Below are positions 18,201 to 27,200 of a stretch of 35,400 nucleotides of DNA, piece after piece (within the stretch, counting starts at the first letter, position 1; each line of letters begins with the position of its first letter). A program made the position numbers and the translations under genes. Origin of the DNA: Salinivirgaceae bacterium (GTDB lineage Bacteria; Bacteroidota; Bacteroidia; Bacteroidales; SZUA-534); the NCBI GenBank assembly GCA_017551905.1, contig JAFZKK010000060.1, positions 1-35,400 on the forward strand, written 5' to 3'. The notes beneath the pieces were generated by a model that was given only the letters and a program-made list of their open reading frames with translations, was not told where the DNA came from and ran no database searches.

Positions 18201-19542
18201 GAATATCGTACGCCGCTTGATAGCTGCGCATTGCCGAATCTATTTTGTCGTTTTTAAAATACTCATTGCCCATCAGCTCGTTGATGTTAGCCTCAAATTC
18301 GGCGTCAACTTTCGAAACGGCTTTCATTGCGCGCCTGTACTCCGCCAATGCCTTGTCTGACTGATTTTTAGCCGAATTGATATTACCCAAGCCGCATACC
18401 GCCTGCGCATATATCACCGGATATTTCTGACTATCGACATTGGAAAGCACCTGATTATAAATGCGTTCAGCTTGTTCGAGATTACCGTTTTCGTAAATTT
18501 TTGCCATCTCGATACGGGCCTGATTCTCCAATTCCGGATTTTTCGACTCCGCCTCAACTTCGCCCCATTTCTTCAGTGCATCTTGCTTATTGTCTGCACT
18601 TTCCAAACGTCCGTAAGCTAAAAGGATGTTATAATAGGTAGCGTTTTTATCTTTTTGATATTCAAGAGCTTTTGACAGGAACGTCTTTGCTTTGACTGCG
18701 TTTTCTTCAGCTTCGTAAAGCTGTCCCAGATAGAAACATGAGCCGACATAAATATCGTTTTTCAAGCCAGCCACTTCGCATAGGTTCTTCACCTCCTCAA
18801 AACTCGCCCTTGCCTCCTGACGCAAACCTGCACCATAGAATTTCTGCGCCTCTTTGAATTTCAGATATGCCACTGATTCCAAGTTGCTTACATCGGCATA
18901 ATTAGCCGCCTTCTTGTAGTAATAATCCGACGAATCGGTTTTGCCCACAGCCTGGTAAATATCGCCAAGCGCCGAGTAGGCCTGATAAAAATCATCGTCG
19001 CCGGCAACAGACAAACGCTCCTTCATGCCTATCGACCGCAAATGGCACCGCACAGCGGCATCATTCTGCATAAGCGTTGCATACGAATTGCCAAGATTGA
19101 ACAAGCATACGGCCAACGCCTCCGAGTCGGCATCGCCCATAATACCGGCGGCTTTCTTGTAATAGTAAACCGAACGGTCGGGGTCATTAAGACCGTAATG
19201 CACCTCGCCCAAAGTATGGAAAACGAGCATACTGACCTCTGAAGTGGAGTCAACCAGTCCGCGAGTGTCCTCGATACTCTTTTCGAGCACCTCTCTGGCT
19301 TTTGCCAAAGAGCCGATATTGTAATAAGCCGCGCCCGCCTGATAAGCGGCAATAAGGTAGTTGTCGTAGAGCTTGCAGCAGCGGAAACCGTCGGCGGCCT
19401 TTTCGAACAACTGCGCGGCATCGGCATCTTCGCGCTCCTGCGCCTGTGTGAACAATTTTATCGCCTCGTTCTCATTACAGCCCTGCCCGAATGAGAGAAA
19501 CCCGGCCGAAGCAAACAATAAAACCAGAAGAACCCTGTTCAT
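15289..19542 (-). CDS. Exported TPR-CHAT protein (caspase-like peptidase domain)
   Basis: A 1417-aa protein. It starts at the ATG at 19542 with a signal peptide (MNRVLLVLLFASAGFLSFG), so it should act beyond the inner membrane. About 14-16 TPR units fill residues of roughly 90-870 (typical: YNNLGNVYLKTGKTREAIGSY). A helical linker leads to a C-terminal CHAT domain. The catalytic pair is intact: His near 1278 in HLATHGF (codon 15709-15711) and Cys near 1325 in LSACETG (codon 15568-15570). CHAT domains are relatives of caspases and separase; some are proteases triggered through their TPRs, others have no shown activity. The gene precedes the OmpA-type gene by 13 bases and follows two paralogous exported genes, with a terminator-like hairpin just before its start. 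Substrate and trigger are unknown. Confidence 0.9.
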   Translation of the reverse strand: MNRVLLVLLFASAGFLSFGQGCNENEAIKLFTQAQEREDADAAQLFEKAADGFRCCKLYDNYLIAAYQAGAAYYNIGSLAKAREVLEKSIEDTRGLVDSTSEVSMLVFHTLGEVHYGLNDPDRSVYYYKKAAGIMGDADSEALAVCLFNLGNSYATLMQNDAAVRCHLRSIGMKERLSVAGDDDFYQAYSALGDIYQAVGKTDSSDYYYKKAANYADVSNLESVAYLKFKEAQKFYGAGLRQEARASFEEVKNLCEVAGLKNDIYVGSCFYLGQLYEAEENAVKAKTFLSKALEYQKDKNATYYNILLAYGRLESADNKQDALKKWGEVEAESKNPELENQARIEMAKIYENGNLEQAERIYNQVLSNVDSQKYPVIYAQAVCGLGNINSAKNQSDKALAEYRRAMKAVSKVDAEFEANINELMGNEYFKNDKIDSAMRSYQAAYDILSAHFGDASVRTLSAQENIASAYMAMENFSRAADIYANSLSVKAAAMGEQSAQLIDLYANYANALYNMHDYDNAGANYEKCLRIIENGNIPDSRLDIFYNNYGLYCKATGDYKKALAYTTKSLDVKRKAYGTDNAKYANTLNNLGTIYDRLGNFNMSAECFDTAEEILMKVSGESSQAVSDVYINKGNLYNRLGQYELALVYYNKALAIKKEQNSAADRKLAPIYNNVGTVHQNLEDYRPAQFYFQKSLDITRKYDGEKSLEVAEAYNNLGNVYLKTGKTREAIGSYLKASNIYGGIKSVSPVLVGNTNNNIATAYLQTNQLDSAQFYYYRSVDLYKNVFGNKHPYLALIYNNIGNIDLKQGKYDDAILNYSLAIESNHDRFNSKKDSLPEAVGYYDQNVFVNSLLLRGSAYAMRYLNSKNNADLVFAFNHYLLCDNIIAVMRRSALTKNDKLELGKIASKCYEGVMEVCMQLLNNNLPAAKARYYQEQVFLFAEKDKANSLLESMVGQDAMQLANIPDDLQQKENRLSADVLYFEQMLAEKPKNAVQVRDSLLAANRRHEDFVKQLEKKYPEYHQLKYADNTIGLGELQQKLRKGTMMVMYVLGDERVYSLHITNSSFKIDASNIQSNFADTIKMYRNSMLLTSQKAMMDFNALSRRFYSLLLPDSIAADVRNLVIIPDGALNQIPYESLLMTDVGGSIYDYSSYNFLIKKYSVSYAYSATLYYRDLTRNKQNGAEGWLGLAPVFTTGKYSGVLLDSRIKKNERNYTDIEINNNGKLEPLTSSETEVRNIFAMFQKSGQPAKACLWGCASRQNFNADSVSRYRYIHLATHGFVNSEKPELSGVQLCSLKGDSQDGILYSGDVYGLRLKCDLLILSACETGLGKIMKGEGIVGLSRAFIYAGSQNLLVSLWKVADNSTSQLMVAFYKLMLDKENANLNYAELLQKAKLSLIADKNYARPYYWAPFILIGD

Positions 19543-19551
19543 AGCTTATCC

Positions 19552-19588
19552 TAAAAAAAATGCCCGGCTGCAATCACAATCGGGCATT
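19552..19588 (-). terminator. Terminator-like hairpin between the 250-aa gene and the CHAT gene
   Basis: On the minus strand, AATGCCCG (19581-19588) pairs perfectly with CGGGCATT (19559-19566) and is followed by a run of eight T. It ends 16 nt before the CHAT start codon, leaving no room for a promoter. It may be a partial terminator that sets the ratio of the small proteins to the CHAT protein. Confidence 0.75.
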
Positions 19589-19608
19589 CCCATTATCTAA
19601 ATAACTCG

Positions 19609-20361
19609 TTATAATTTCAGAATGTTTTTAACCCACGCATCAATCGCATCCTCGGTGGTTTTTCCATAAAACTCGTTCACGAACGATGTCACCGCGGCTA
19701 TTTTAGCGTCACGCGAGCCTTTTACATTGTCATATACCATACTGATTTCGTCTTTAAACGATACATCGGCATAAACCGGAGTGAACTCTGTCTTGTTGCT
19801 CTCGCCAAACTCATCGTTGTATGTCAGCGTAACTTTGGCCGGCTTGTCAAGAATCATGCAGTAAGGCAGAACCAACTTTCCGTTAGCGTACTCCATGCGC
19901 TCAGAATAGTCTTTGCTGCCCGTATTGTAGCTGACAACAAAATAGCCGTCGTCGTTGATGCGGAGTTTCTCGTTGTCGATTTTGAGGCTGTCGTAACCCG
20001 AGACAAAAATATCGCCAAAGTAATACTCGATTATTTCTGACGGCTGGGCCGGCAATGTAACTCTGACACTCATGCTGTTCGACATTGGGAGGAACTGAGG
20101 GCCGACATTGTCGTTGCGGGCGCTTAAAACCTTGCAACCTGTTTCTTTGTTGACAACAAATGCGCGCGAATAAGATGTTTTAAACTCGAAATTCTCGTTA
20201 TCAAGAATGTCTTCGCCAACTGCAAGCAAACCGCCGGTCTTGACACGCTGTATCTCGCCCTGCACCTTTACAACCTTGTAGTTTTTCTGTGCGACAGTTG
20301 TCAATGGAATCAACATCAATGAAACAACTATCGCCTTAATGCTTATTCCTGTGATTTTCAT
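19609..20361 (-). CDS. Small exported protein, paralogue of the preceding gene (copy 2)
   Basis: I do not recognise a family. The 250-aa product has a signal peptide (cleavage after TTVAQ, no lipobox). It is mostly beta-type, with a conserved start VVKVQGEIQRVKTGGLLAVGED that faintly recalls FecR-like or SH3-like beta modules. Further conserved blocks shared with its paralogue are LSARNDN, GPQFLP, NSMSVR, GDIFVSG, LTYNDEFGESNKTEFTP and the C-terminal FVNEFYGKTTEDA. It starts at the ATG at 20361. It stands directly upstream of the TPR-CHAT gene and is separated from it by a terminator-like hairpin. The context suggests a partner, regulator or substrate of the CHAT protein; the sequence alone does not show which. 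Confidence 0.75.
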   Translation of the reverse strand: MKITGISIKAIVVSLMLIPLTTVAQKNYKVVKVQGEIQRVKTGGLLAVGEDILDNENFEFKTSYSRAFVVNKETGCKVLSARNDNVGPQFLPMSNSMSVRVTLPAQPSEIIEYYFGDIFVSGYDSLKIDNEKLRINDDGYFVVSYNTGSKDYSERMEYANGKLVLPYCMILDKPAKVTLTYNDEFGESNKTEFTPVYADVSFKDEISMVYDNVKGSRDAKIAAVTSFVNEFYGKTTEDAIDAWVKNILKL

Positions 20362-20410
20362 TTCAATAGTTTTTCGTTTTTATTGGGCTAACCGTTCAAA
20401 GCGTTTTGGC

Positions 20411-20436
20411 TTCCGCACCTTGTGCAAAATGCGGAA
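20411..20436 (-). other. Hairpin between the two paralogous genes
   Basis: TTCCGCA (20411-20417) pairs with TGCGGAA (20430-20436), with a 12-base loop. On the minus strand there is no good run of T after it, so it is not a standard terminator. It may be an mRNA-stabilising or processing element. Confidence 0.3.
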
Positions 20437-20466
20437 ACCAAGACTGCTGTTAAAGTTGAGAGAAAA

Positions 20467-21225
20467 TTAGTAGTTCAGATTCTCTTTAATCCAAGTGTCC
20501 ACTGCGTCTTCAGTGGTCTTGCCATAGAACTCGTTCACAAACGACGACGAAGCAGTAATCTTGGCGTCGCGTTTGCCTTTGATTGTCGAGAATATCAGTT
20601 TGATTTCCTCTTTCAGTTCATCACCCGCATAAATCGGAGTGAACTCGGTTTTGTTGCTCTCGCCAAACTCATCGTTGTAGGTGAGTATCACCTTGGCTGG
20701 CTTGTCGCTAACCAGACTCTGCGGCAGAACAAGTTTTCCGTTCTTTAGCTCCATACGCTCCGACACTTTTTTGCCGTTTGCGTTATAGCTTACAACAAAG
20801 TAGCTGTTGTCGCCAATTTCAAGTTTCTCGGTGTCGATTTTCAGGCTGTCGTGGCCCGAAACGAAAATGTCGCCATAGTAATACTCAATAACTTCAGACG
20901 GCATGACCGGAACCGACGCTCTGACACTCATGCTGTTTGATGTTGGAAGGAACTGCGGGCCGGAGTTGTCGTTGCGGGCGCTCAAAACCACGCATCCGCT
21001 TTCCTTATTTACAACCACAGCACGCGAATAATCTGTCCTGAACGAAAAGTTCTCGTTGCTTACTACATCCTCTCCCACTGAAAGGAGGTTGCCAGTTTTA
21101 ACACGTTGTATTTCGCCTTGCACTTTAACCACTTTGTAGTTAACATTTTTCTGTGCGCTTGATGCTAATGGCAATAACATCAGCGAAATAGCTGCCACCT
21201 TAATGCCTGTTACAATGTTTTTCAT
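20467..21225 (-). CDS. Small exported protein, paralogue of the following gene (copy 1)
   Basis: The 252-aa product of unknown family has a signal peptide (MKNIVTGIKVAAISLMLLPL, cleavage near SSAQ). It aligns over its whole length with the 250-aa protein at 19609-20361; by eye well over half the residues match. The match includes VKVQGEIQRVKTG, LSARNDN, GDIFVSGHDSLKID, TYNDEFGESNKTEFTP and FVNEFYGKTTEDAVDTW. The pair is thus a tandem duplication that has diverged mainly in the signal peptide and around residues 185-215. It starts at the ATG at 21225, about 30 nt after the predicted transcription start, and is the first gene of the CHAT-linked set. Both copies are intact, so both are probably used. 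Confidence 0.78.
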   Translation of the reverse strand: MKNIVTGIKVAAISLMLLPLASSAQKNVNYKVVKVQGEIQRVKTGNLLSVGEDVVSNENFSFRTDYSRAVVVNKESGCVVLSARNDNSGPQFLPTSNSMSVRASVPVMPSEVIEYYYGDIFVSGHDSLKIDTEKLEIGDNSYFVVSYNANGKKVSERMELKNGKLVLPQSLVSDKPAKVILTYNDEFGESNKTEFTPIYAGDELKEEIKLIFSTIKGKRDAKITASSSFVNEFYGKTTEDAVDTWIKENLNY

Positions 21226-21261
21226 AATTAAGATGTTTTAGTTAATAATTTTAAAATATGA

Positions 21262-21269
21262 CAAATGTA
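21262..21269 (-). promoter_or_regulatory. -7 box at the head of the CHAT-linked gene set
   Basis: TACATTTG on the minus strand is a full TAnnTTTG match, 36 bases before the ATG at 21225. No TTTG-like -33 box is seen at the usual spacing, so an activator may be needed. Confidence 0.45.
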
Positions 21270-21351
21270 AGAATTATTTAAGTCGGTATTATAATGCGAT
21301 AAGAAATAGACCATTTTTTTGACGAACAGAAAATATGACGCACTTTAAGAA

Positions 21352-21377
21352 ACAAAAAAAGCGGCCCGAAAGCCGCT
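21352..21377 (-). terminator. Terminator of the SusC/SusD operon
   Basis: On the minus strand, AGCGGC (21372-21377) pairs with GCCGCT (21360-21365) around TTTCGG, followed by seven T. It lies 23 bases past the stop of the last lipoprotein gene, and separates that operon from the CHAT-linked set. Confidence 0.88.
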
Positions 21378-21400
21378 CTTTCCATATAAACCTATGATTA

Positions 21401-21946
21401 TCAATCATCATTTGTGAATCCTGTGTAACGGAAGCCCGAAACACGGTATTTGGCAAAGCCGTATGCATCCGGTGTGTATTCAAAAACATCATCGTCAACT
21501 TCTGTCAAGTCGTCGTCGAACTCAACAAAGAACACGATTGAGTCTGCCGGCATTCCGCTTGGTGTTGTTGCTGCACCATTAAGGATTTTGCCATCATACA
21601 ATTTCACACCGCACTCATATTTGATATTGTCGGCATAATCACTATTTCCGAAGGTTTTGTCGCTTGTGCTGCAAGCCACTTTAACCTTGAAATTCCAGAA
21701 ACTCTCCAAATCATCGACAAACAACTCATCTGCTGTATTTGCAGCTGTATTGTATGTCAGGAGCATGAAGTTACCGATGCCATACAATTCATCGTCAGAA
21801 TACACAAGGTCACCGTTTGCGTCGACAGCGTCAACATGAACGTACCATTGTCCGGCCAATGCCTCGGTCGCTGTACCACCTATCTCCTCTTTTGCGCACG
21901 ATGCGAACAGAAGCACCGCTGCGAATAAATAAACTATCTTTTTCAT
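21401..21946 (-). CDS. Outer-membrane lipoprotein, lipid-binding-like (fourth gene of the SusCD operon)
   Basis: A 181-aa lipoprotein with an acidic C-terminal half. I chose the ATG at 21946 (MKKIVYLFAAVLLFASC), with a lipobox at FASC. The in-frame ATG at 21955 overlaps the preceding stop as TAATG and would add three residues, so coupled translation is likely either way. The mature part (GQWYVHVDAVDANGDLVY, then GIGNFMLLTYNTAANTADELFVDD) fits the family Pfam names lipid-binding putative hydrolase (PF12888), which often ends SusC-SusD operons of this type. It is probably an accessory subunit of the importer on the cell surface. Enzymatic activity is not shown for it here. Confidence 0.75.
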   Translation of the reverse strand: MKKIVYLFAAVLLFASCAKEEIGGTATEALAGQWYVHVDAVDANGDLVYSDDELYGIGNFMLLTYNTAANTADELFVDDLESFWNFKVKVACSTSDKTFGNSDYADNIKYECGVKLYDGKILNGAATTPSGMPADSIVFFVEFDDDLTEVDDDVFEYTPDAYGFAKYRVSGFRYTGFTNDD

Positions 21947-21954
21947 ACTAAGCA

Positions 21955-22665
21955 TTATTCAATAGGTTGTTTAACTAATGTAACATTGAATGTCATCAAA
22001 CCGGCATAGTCGACTTGATACTTAAGCGTACCAGCGCTGTAAGATGCATCGTGGAAATCGTCGATTGAATCGCCCCAACCCGGTACAAAAGTATCGGTTG
22101 GGTCAACTGAAACACTTGAACCCGATATTTCCATAACAGCCTGGCAAGCATAGTTGCTGCCATAGCCCGCACGTTGGTCGTACCAGCCAGCAAACAAGTC
22201 AGAAACATTGTAAGTGCCGTCGCCGTTGCTTATAAGCAGAATCTCAAAGGCAGCTCCATAAAGAGCTACTGTACCACCATAATCGCGGAAGCTGTCATCT
22301 GAAAGAACATAAATGCCTTCAATAGCATCGTCAAAATCCAACACTACAACCTTACGTGTTGCGGCATTATCAAAACCGTCTTCGTTTTGAACTGTTACAT
22401 AGTTGATTGTGTAGACACCTGATTTGCTCTCGTCAACATTGCTCACAACCGTTACTTGGCTTGTAACATCTTCGCCGTTAAGGAACGATGCGTATCCTGG
22501 CTCAACATAGCTGTCGCCTTTATTCACATAAACCGTTTCGTCGCCTTGCAATTCAATTGTAGGATAATAGGTTATGCGAGTCTTGCCCTCGGTCTCCTTT
22601 TCGCAGCTTGAAAGCGAAACAACCGATGCGGCAAGCGCCATTAACAATAAAAATCTATTTTTCAT
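21955..22665 (-). CDS. Lipoprotein with Ig-like DUF5011 domain (third gene of the SusCD operon)
   Basis: A 236-aa surface lipoprotein. The start is the ATG at 22665 (MKNRFLLLMALAASVVSLSSC), with a lipobox at LSSC; a TTG nine bases upstream opens a longer frame but is less likely. Residues of about 30-110 form a DUF5011-type Ig-like domain (GDETVYVNKGDSYVEPGY, then SGVYTINYV). The second half (IEGIYVLSDDSF to the end) resembles the DUF5012-type region found in SusCD companion lipoproteins. It sits 27 bases downstream of susD and shares an A with the next start region (TAATG). It is most likely a surface-exposed subunit of the same complex that helps bind substrate. The family call rests on my reading of the motifs. 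Confidence 0.78.
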   Translation of the reverse strand: MKNRFLLLMALAASVVSLSSCEKETEGKTRITYYPTIELQGDETVYVNKGDSYVEPGYASFLNGEDVTSQVTVVSNVDESKSGVYTINYVTVQNEDGFDNAATRKVVVLDFDDAIEGIYVLSDDSFRDYGGTVALYGAAFEILLISNGDGTYNVSDLFAGWYDQRAGYGSNYACQAVMEISGSSVSVDPTDTFVPGWGDSIDDFHDASYSAGTLKYQVDYAGLMTFNVTLVKQPIE

Positions 22666-22692
22666 TTTCTTCAATTTTTACTTAACCATTAA

Positions 22693-24186
22693 TTATTTAC
22701 CCCAGAACACTGGTTCAGTATAACCCGGGAACTCAGGAGTATTGCTGTTGCGCGACGATGAGCTCTCGGCGTATGGGAAACGCTCCAAAAGCTTGTTGGC
22801 GCCCACCTGACCAAAGTATTTGATAGGTGTGTACAGTGTACCCGGAACATAAAGGTCCGGTTGGTAATCATCGGTAATTTCATTGTAAATATCGCTACCT
22901 TGAACAGTACCGAATGTGGGATAATCCAAGCGGCGGAGTTCGCACCATGCCTCATAGTCGTTGGTGCCGGCCAATGCAATCCATTTGGCAAGACCAATCG
23001 ATTTCTTGTAGTTGTCTTTGTCGTATGGATTTTTCTTGATATTCTCCTCTGCTCCTGCAACACCAAACTCATCGAACGATGCGGTAATGGCTGCTGCGTA
23101 ATGGTCGGCTGCGGCTGAATGGTCGCCTTTCTTTGCATAATACTCGGCCAGGAAGAACTCGATTTCAGGAATTGTAATCAAGTAAACCGGCATATCGTAC
23201 GATGCTACAGGACGGCACCAGTAACCTGATTTGTAGCTTGCTGTTGTCGAGAAGTTGGTTCCCGAAACACCGCCTGTATAGTTACCCGACTCGTTTGGCG
23301 TGTAGAAAGCTGCCAGACGCGGGTCAGTGTAAGCATCGGTCTGCATTGTACCTACAAGAGCAATGTTGGCTATGACATTGATTTGTGTTGAGCCCCATTT
23401 TGTTGAGAACTCCTCAGCGTAGAACGGGCTCATCTTGCCAGACTCATCGGTCCAGCAATTGACAAAAGCTACATCCTCAGTCGGGAAGTTGCCTTCCGAA
23501 ATCAAAGCGTCGAGTTTCGACTGAACATCGGCAACACCGCTCATACGCATAAGCATTTTCAGCTTCAGAGCGTTGGCAAATTGAATCCAAACAGAAGCGC
23601 GCTCGTCGGGGAACAGGAAGTTGGCGCAAACCAAATCGACATCCGACACTTTACTTAAAGCGTTGTCGATTTCAGCCAAAACACCTTCGTAGATGGTTTT
23701 GCCATCATCGTATTTAGGTGTCGGGTTTTTCTCGTCGAGAGCCTCAGTGTAAGGAACCTCGCCATAGCAATCAACCATAGCCTGATAAGTGAAGGCGCGG
23801 ATTACGGTTGCAGCCAAATAAGTACCCCACTCCTCGTTGGCCTCAGCCTTGCTTAACACTGTTTTCAAGTTGTTGAGCACCAACAGGTTTGTCTGCTCGT
23901 ATGCCAAACTGCTGCTGCGAGTAGCCGACATTGAGAATTGTGAGTAATCAAGATAGTTGCTTGTACCAAAGGCATGCGCAAAGTGTTGTGAGTAGTAACC
24001 ACCAACAGTGCGCAGATAGTCGCCATAGCTTGCTGCCAAGTTCATCTCCACAGCCGGGAAAATCAAATCGGTTGTAAGGTTCATCTCACTTGGCGCATCG
24101 GGAGCGTAGTTTATGTCAAGATAATCGTCGCACGAAGCAACAACGAGTCCCAATGCAACAACTGGTATTAAAATGTATTTCTTCAT
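22693..24186 (-). CDS. SusD-like nutrient-binding outer-membrane lipoprotein (SusD-like_2 type)
   Basis: A 497-aa lipoprotein with a lipobox at VASC (Cys 19), followed by DDYLDINYAPDAPSE, typical of the SusD-like_2 branch. It forms the lid over its SusC partner and captures the nutrient at the cell surface. The body shows the helical, TPR-like pattern of the family (for example YQAMVDCYGEVPYTEAL and FALKLKMLMRM-type helices) and ends with YTEPVFWGK. It starts at the ATG at 24186, 18 bases after susC, so the two are co-transcribed. The substrate is not evident from the sequence; no glycoside hydrolase, lyase or sulfatase gene is nearby. Confidence 0.93.
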   Translation of the reverse strand: MKKYILIPVVALGLVVASCDDYLDINYAPDAPSEMNLTTDLIFPAVEMNLAASYGDYLRTVGGYYSQHFAHAFGTSNYLDYSQFSMSATRSSSLAYEQTNLLVLNNLKTVLSKAEANEEWGTYLAATVIRAFTYQAMVDCYGEVPYTEALDEKNPTPKYDDGKTIYEGVLAEIDNALSKVSDVDLVCANFLFPDERASVWIQFANALKLKMLMRMSGVADVQSKLDALISEGNFPTEDVAFVNCWTDESGKMSPFYAEEFSTKWGSTQINVIANIALVGTMQTDAYTDPRLAAFYTPNESGNYTGGVSGTNFSTTASYKSGYWCRPVASYDMPVYLITIPEIEFFLAEYYAKKGDHSAAADHYAAAITASFDEFGVAGAEENIKKNPYDKDNYKKSIGLAKWIALAGTNDYEAWCELRRLDYPTFGTVQGSDIYNEITDDYQPDLYVPGTLYTPIKYFGQVGANKLLERFPYAESSSSRNSNTPEFPGYTEPVFWGK

Positions 24187-24204
24187 TTCAGTAATCTCCT
24201 CTCT

Positions 24205-27200
24205 TTAGAATTTAGCACTAAGGTTCAGACCAAAAATGCGGCATGCCGGGTTGGCATACAACTCACCGAACTGAGTAGCCAAATCGCCAAACGACTCCTG
24301 GTTGACTGTTGTTGTCTCCGGGTCGATGTAGCGGTTGGTTTTAGCTGTCCAAGTGAACACATTGTTGCAGAACAACGAAACTGTAACATCGGTCAGTTTG
24401 ATTGGAGCAACCCACTCTGCAGGCAGAGTGTAGCCAAGGCTGATGTTACGCAGTTTTGCGTAAGTGCGGTCAACCAAGTAGGCCTCGCCACCCTGGCCCC
24501 AGCCTGATTTGTCGTAATAATCCTGATAGCTGCTGTTAGCCAAATACAACGGCATTGTGTTTTCAGCGTAAGTGCCGTCTTCAAGCTCAACAACCGAATT
24601 TGGAACTACAAACGGATTGCGGCCGTTGTAAGTTGTCTCGATACCGTTACCGGTGAATTGCATCAAGTTCTTGGTGCGCGAGAACATATAGCCACCATAG
24701 CGGATATCAAGAGCAGCGCTCAATGTGATTCCGTATGCGGTCAGCGATGTTGTAACACCACCAGTCCATTTGTTGTTGATTGATTTGCCAGTCGACTTAA
24801 CCTCGTCTTCCAACACTATGCTGCCATGGTCATCAACAATAATCTTACCATCATCGGTGCGTTTCGGCATATATGTGTAGAAAGTACCAAGTTCGGCATC
24901 TTTCTCAGCATACATATAAACGGCGTCGTTGCCGGCGGCATAGTCATAGATTGATATGCGGCCACCTTCAAGACCTTCAGGCATCTCAAGAACTTTGTTC
25001 TTGTTCACTGCAAAGTTGAAATCGACATCCCAACGCAAGTTTTCGGTGCGCACCGGAGTAGTTGTGAGCAACACCTCGAATCCTTGGTTGCGGACCTTAC
25101 CAACGTTCTTAACCTCGGCCGAATATCCGCAAGCCGGGTCAACCGGAAGCTCGAATATCTGGTCGTCGGTTGTACGGTTGTAGAACGAAGCGTCAACTCC
25201 AACACGGTTCTTGAAGAATTGCAGGTTGACACCAAACTCAATCTCTTTTGTCATCTCAGGTTTCAAAGTTGTACTACCTGCTGTTGATGATGTAACAAAA
25301 GCGTTTCTGCCATTAAGCGGGAAACGGGCAATGTTACTGCCATAATATCCGTCGGCATAACCTTGCTCATATTTATTACTTGTACGATATGGGTCAGTGT
25401 CGTTACCAGTCTTACCAAAGGCGAAACGAACTTTACCGAACGAAAGAGCATCGTTCTGCGGAAGAACCTTGGTGAAAATCCAGCTCAAAGTTGCGCCAGA
25501 GTAGAAGTAGCTGTTGGCATCGACAGGCAGAGTTGACGACCAGTCGTTACGAGCTGAAATCTCCAAATAAGCCATATCGGCCCAACCGAAGGTAACATCA
25601 CCAAACAAACCAACGGCGCGGCGTTTCTCTTGTCTTTCGGTCAAAGTTGTTTTGGTAGCACCGTTGCTCAACTGCCAGAAACCAGTTGCAATACCCAACT
25701 CGTCGGTCTGACCTGTTGTGCGAGTGAAATAACGCTCGTTGATGTTGCTACCAACGTTCAAGTTCACATCGAACTTGTCGTCGAGATATCTCTTAGCGAA
25801 GTTGACGATAATATCGTGGTTGAGCTCATATTTACGAGAGTAGCGAGTGTAAACATAACCGCTCTGGTTCATATTCGATGGAGCATAACCATAATCCTCG
25901 TTAATCAAAGCATCGTTAAGGGCGATTTCCGGTTGTCCCTCTTTCTTATCGAAGTCAGAATAGTCGAAACCATAACGATAGGTAAGTGTCAAAGCCTCAA
26001 TCGGAGTTACATCCACCTGCAGTTTTCCAAACACCTGCTTGCCATCGATGTGCAAGTAATTGTTCTCCAAAGCCCAATATGGGTTGGTGATTCCGTAAGG
26101 AGTGAAGTAAGCCTCCGGAGTGTTGAATGCGCTCGACAAATCTTTCAAATCGACGAGTGAAATATCGCGCGGGAACTCATACAAACCGTCGATTACCGAA
26201 GTACCCTGATATGTACCAACGGCGTCGGTTTTGGTGCGGGCAAAACTGAGGTTCGAGGTCAGTTTGAACCAGCGGCCTTCGTCGAAAGTGCTCACCATCG
26301 ATATCACATTACGTTTGTATTTGTCACCGTCTGAAGGCATAATACCATCGTCACCAGCGTAACCGTACGACAGACGATAAGTGAATTTGTTGTCCTCAGA
26401 AGCTGCGCTCAAAGCCACGTTGTGGTTTTGTGACCAACCAATTTCGAAGAACTCCTTAACGTTTTTCTCCAAAGCTGAATATTCGTGGATGCGCTGTTGG
26501 TTGTTCCAAATCGGGCCATAAACCTGAGTCGAACCGTCGAAATGAGGACCCCACGAACCATTCTCGATATAAGTCTGTTTGCCGTTCCAACCTTGGCCGA
26601 AATCGTTTTGGAACTCAGGCAGAACAGAAACTGTGCGAGCCTGAACGTTTCCTGAATATTCAACCATGAAATTCTTGTCGGCACCTTTCTTACCTTTCTT
26701 GGTGTTGATGATGATGACGCCGTTGGCTGCACGCGAACCGTAAAGGGCGGTTGCGGCTGCGCCTTTCAGCACTGTCATCGACTCGATGTTGTCAGATGCG
26801 ATGTTCGAGATACCACTGGTAGAGATGTTCTTACCAGTACCCGAAGTGAAGGTGTTGTCCATTGGCACACCATCGACAACATACAACGGCTGGTTGCTAC
26901 CGTTGATTGAGCTGAAGCCGCGGATAACGATGTTGCTGACAGAACCCGGGTCAGACGATGTGCTGTTGACCTGCACACCAGCCACACGGCCCGAAAGAGC
27001 GTTGGCCACGTTGGTCGAACGGGCTGTAACAATGTCATCGCTCTTAACTGTGGTGGCTGCGTAACCCAGAGTTTTCTCGGCACGGGTGATACCCATTGCT
27101 GTTACCACAATCTCCTCCATGCCAATCGACTCAGGGTCGAGAGTAACATTGAAGGTTGTTGTAGAACCGATAGGAACTTCCTTGGTCTGCATACCCATAA

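Noticed and set aside
15289..19542. CRISPR-linked TPR-CHAT (Craspase-like) protease
   Set aside because: There is no CRISPR array or gRAMP gene, and the protein has a signal peptide, so it should not meet a cytoplasmic effector.
25630..26160. 176-codon frame on the plus strand inside susC
   Set aside because: It is antisense to the conserved barrel of the SusC-like protein and has no signal peptide or motif.
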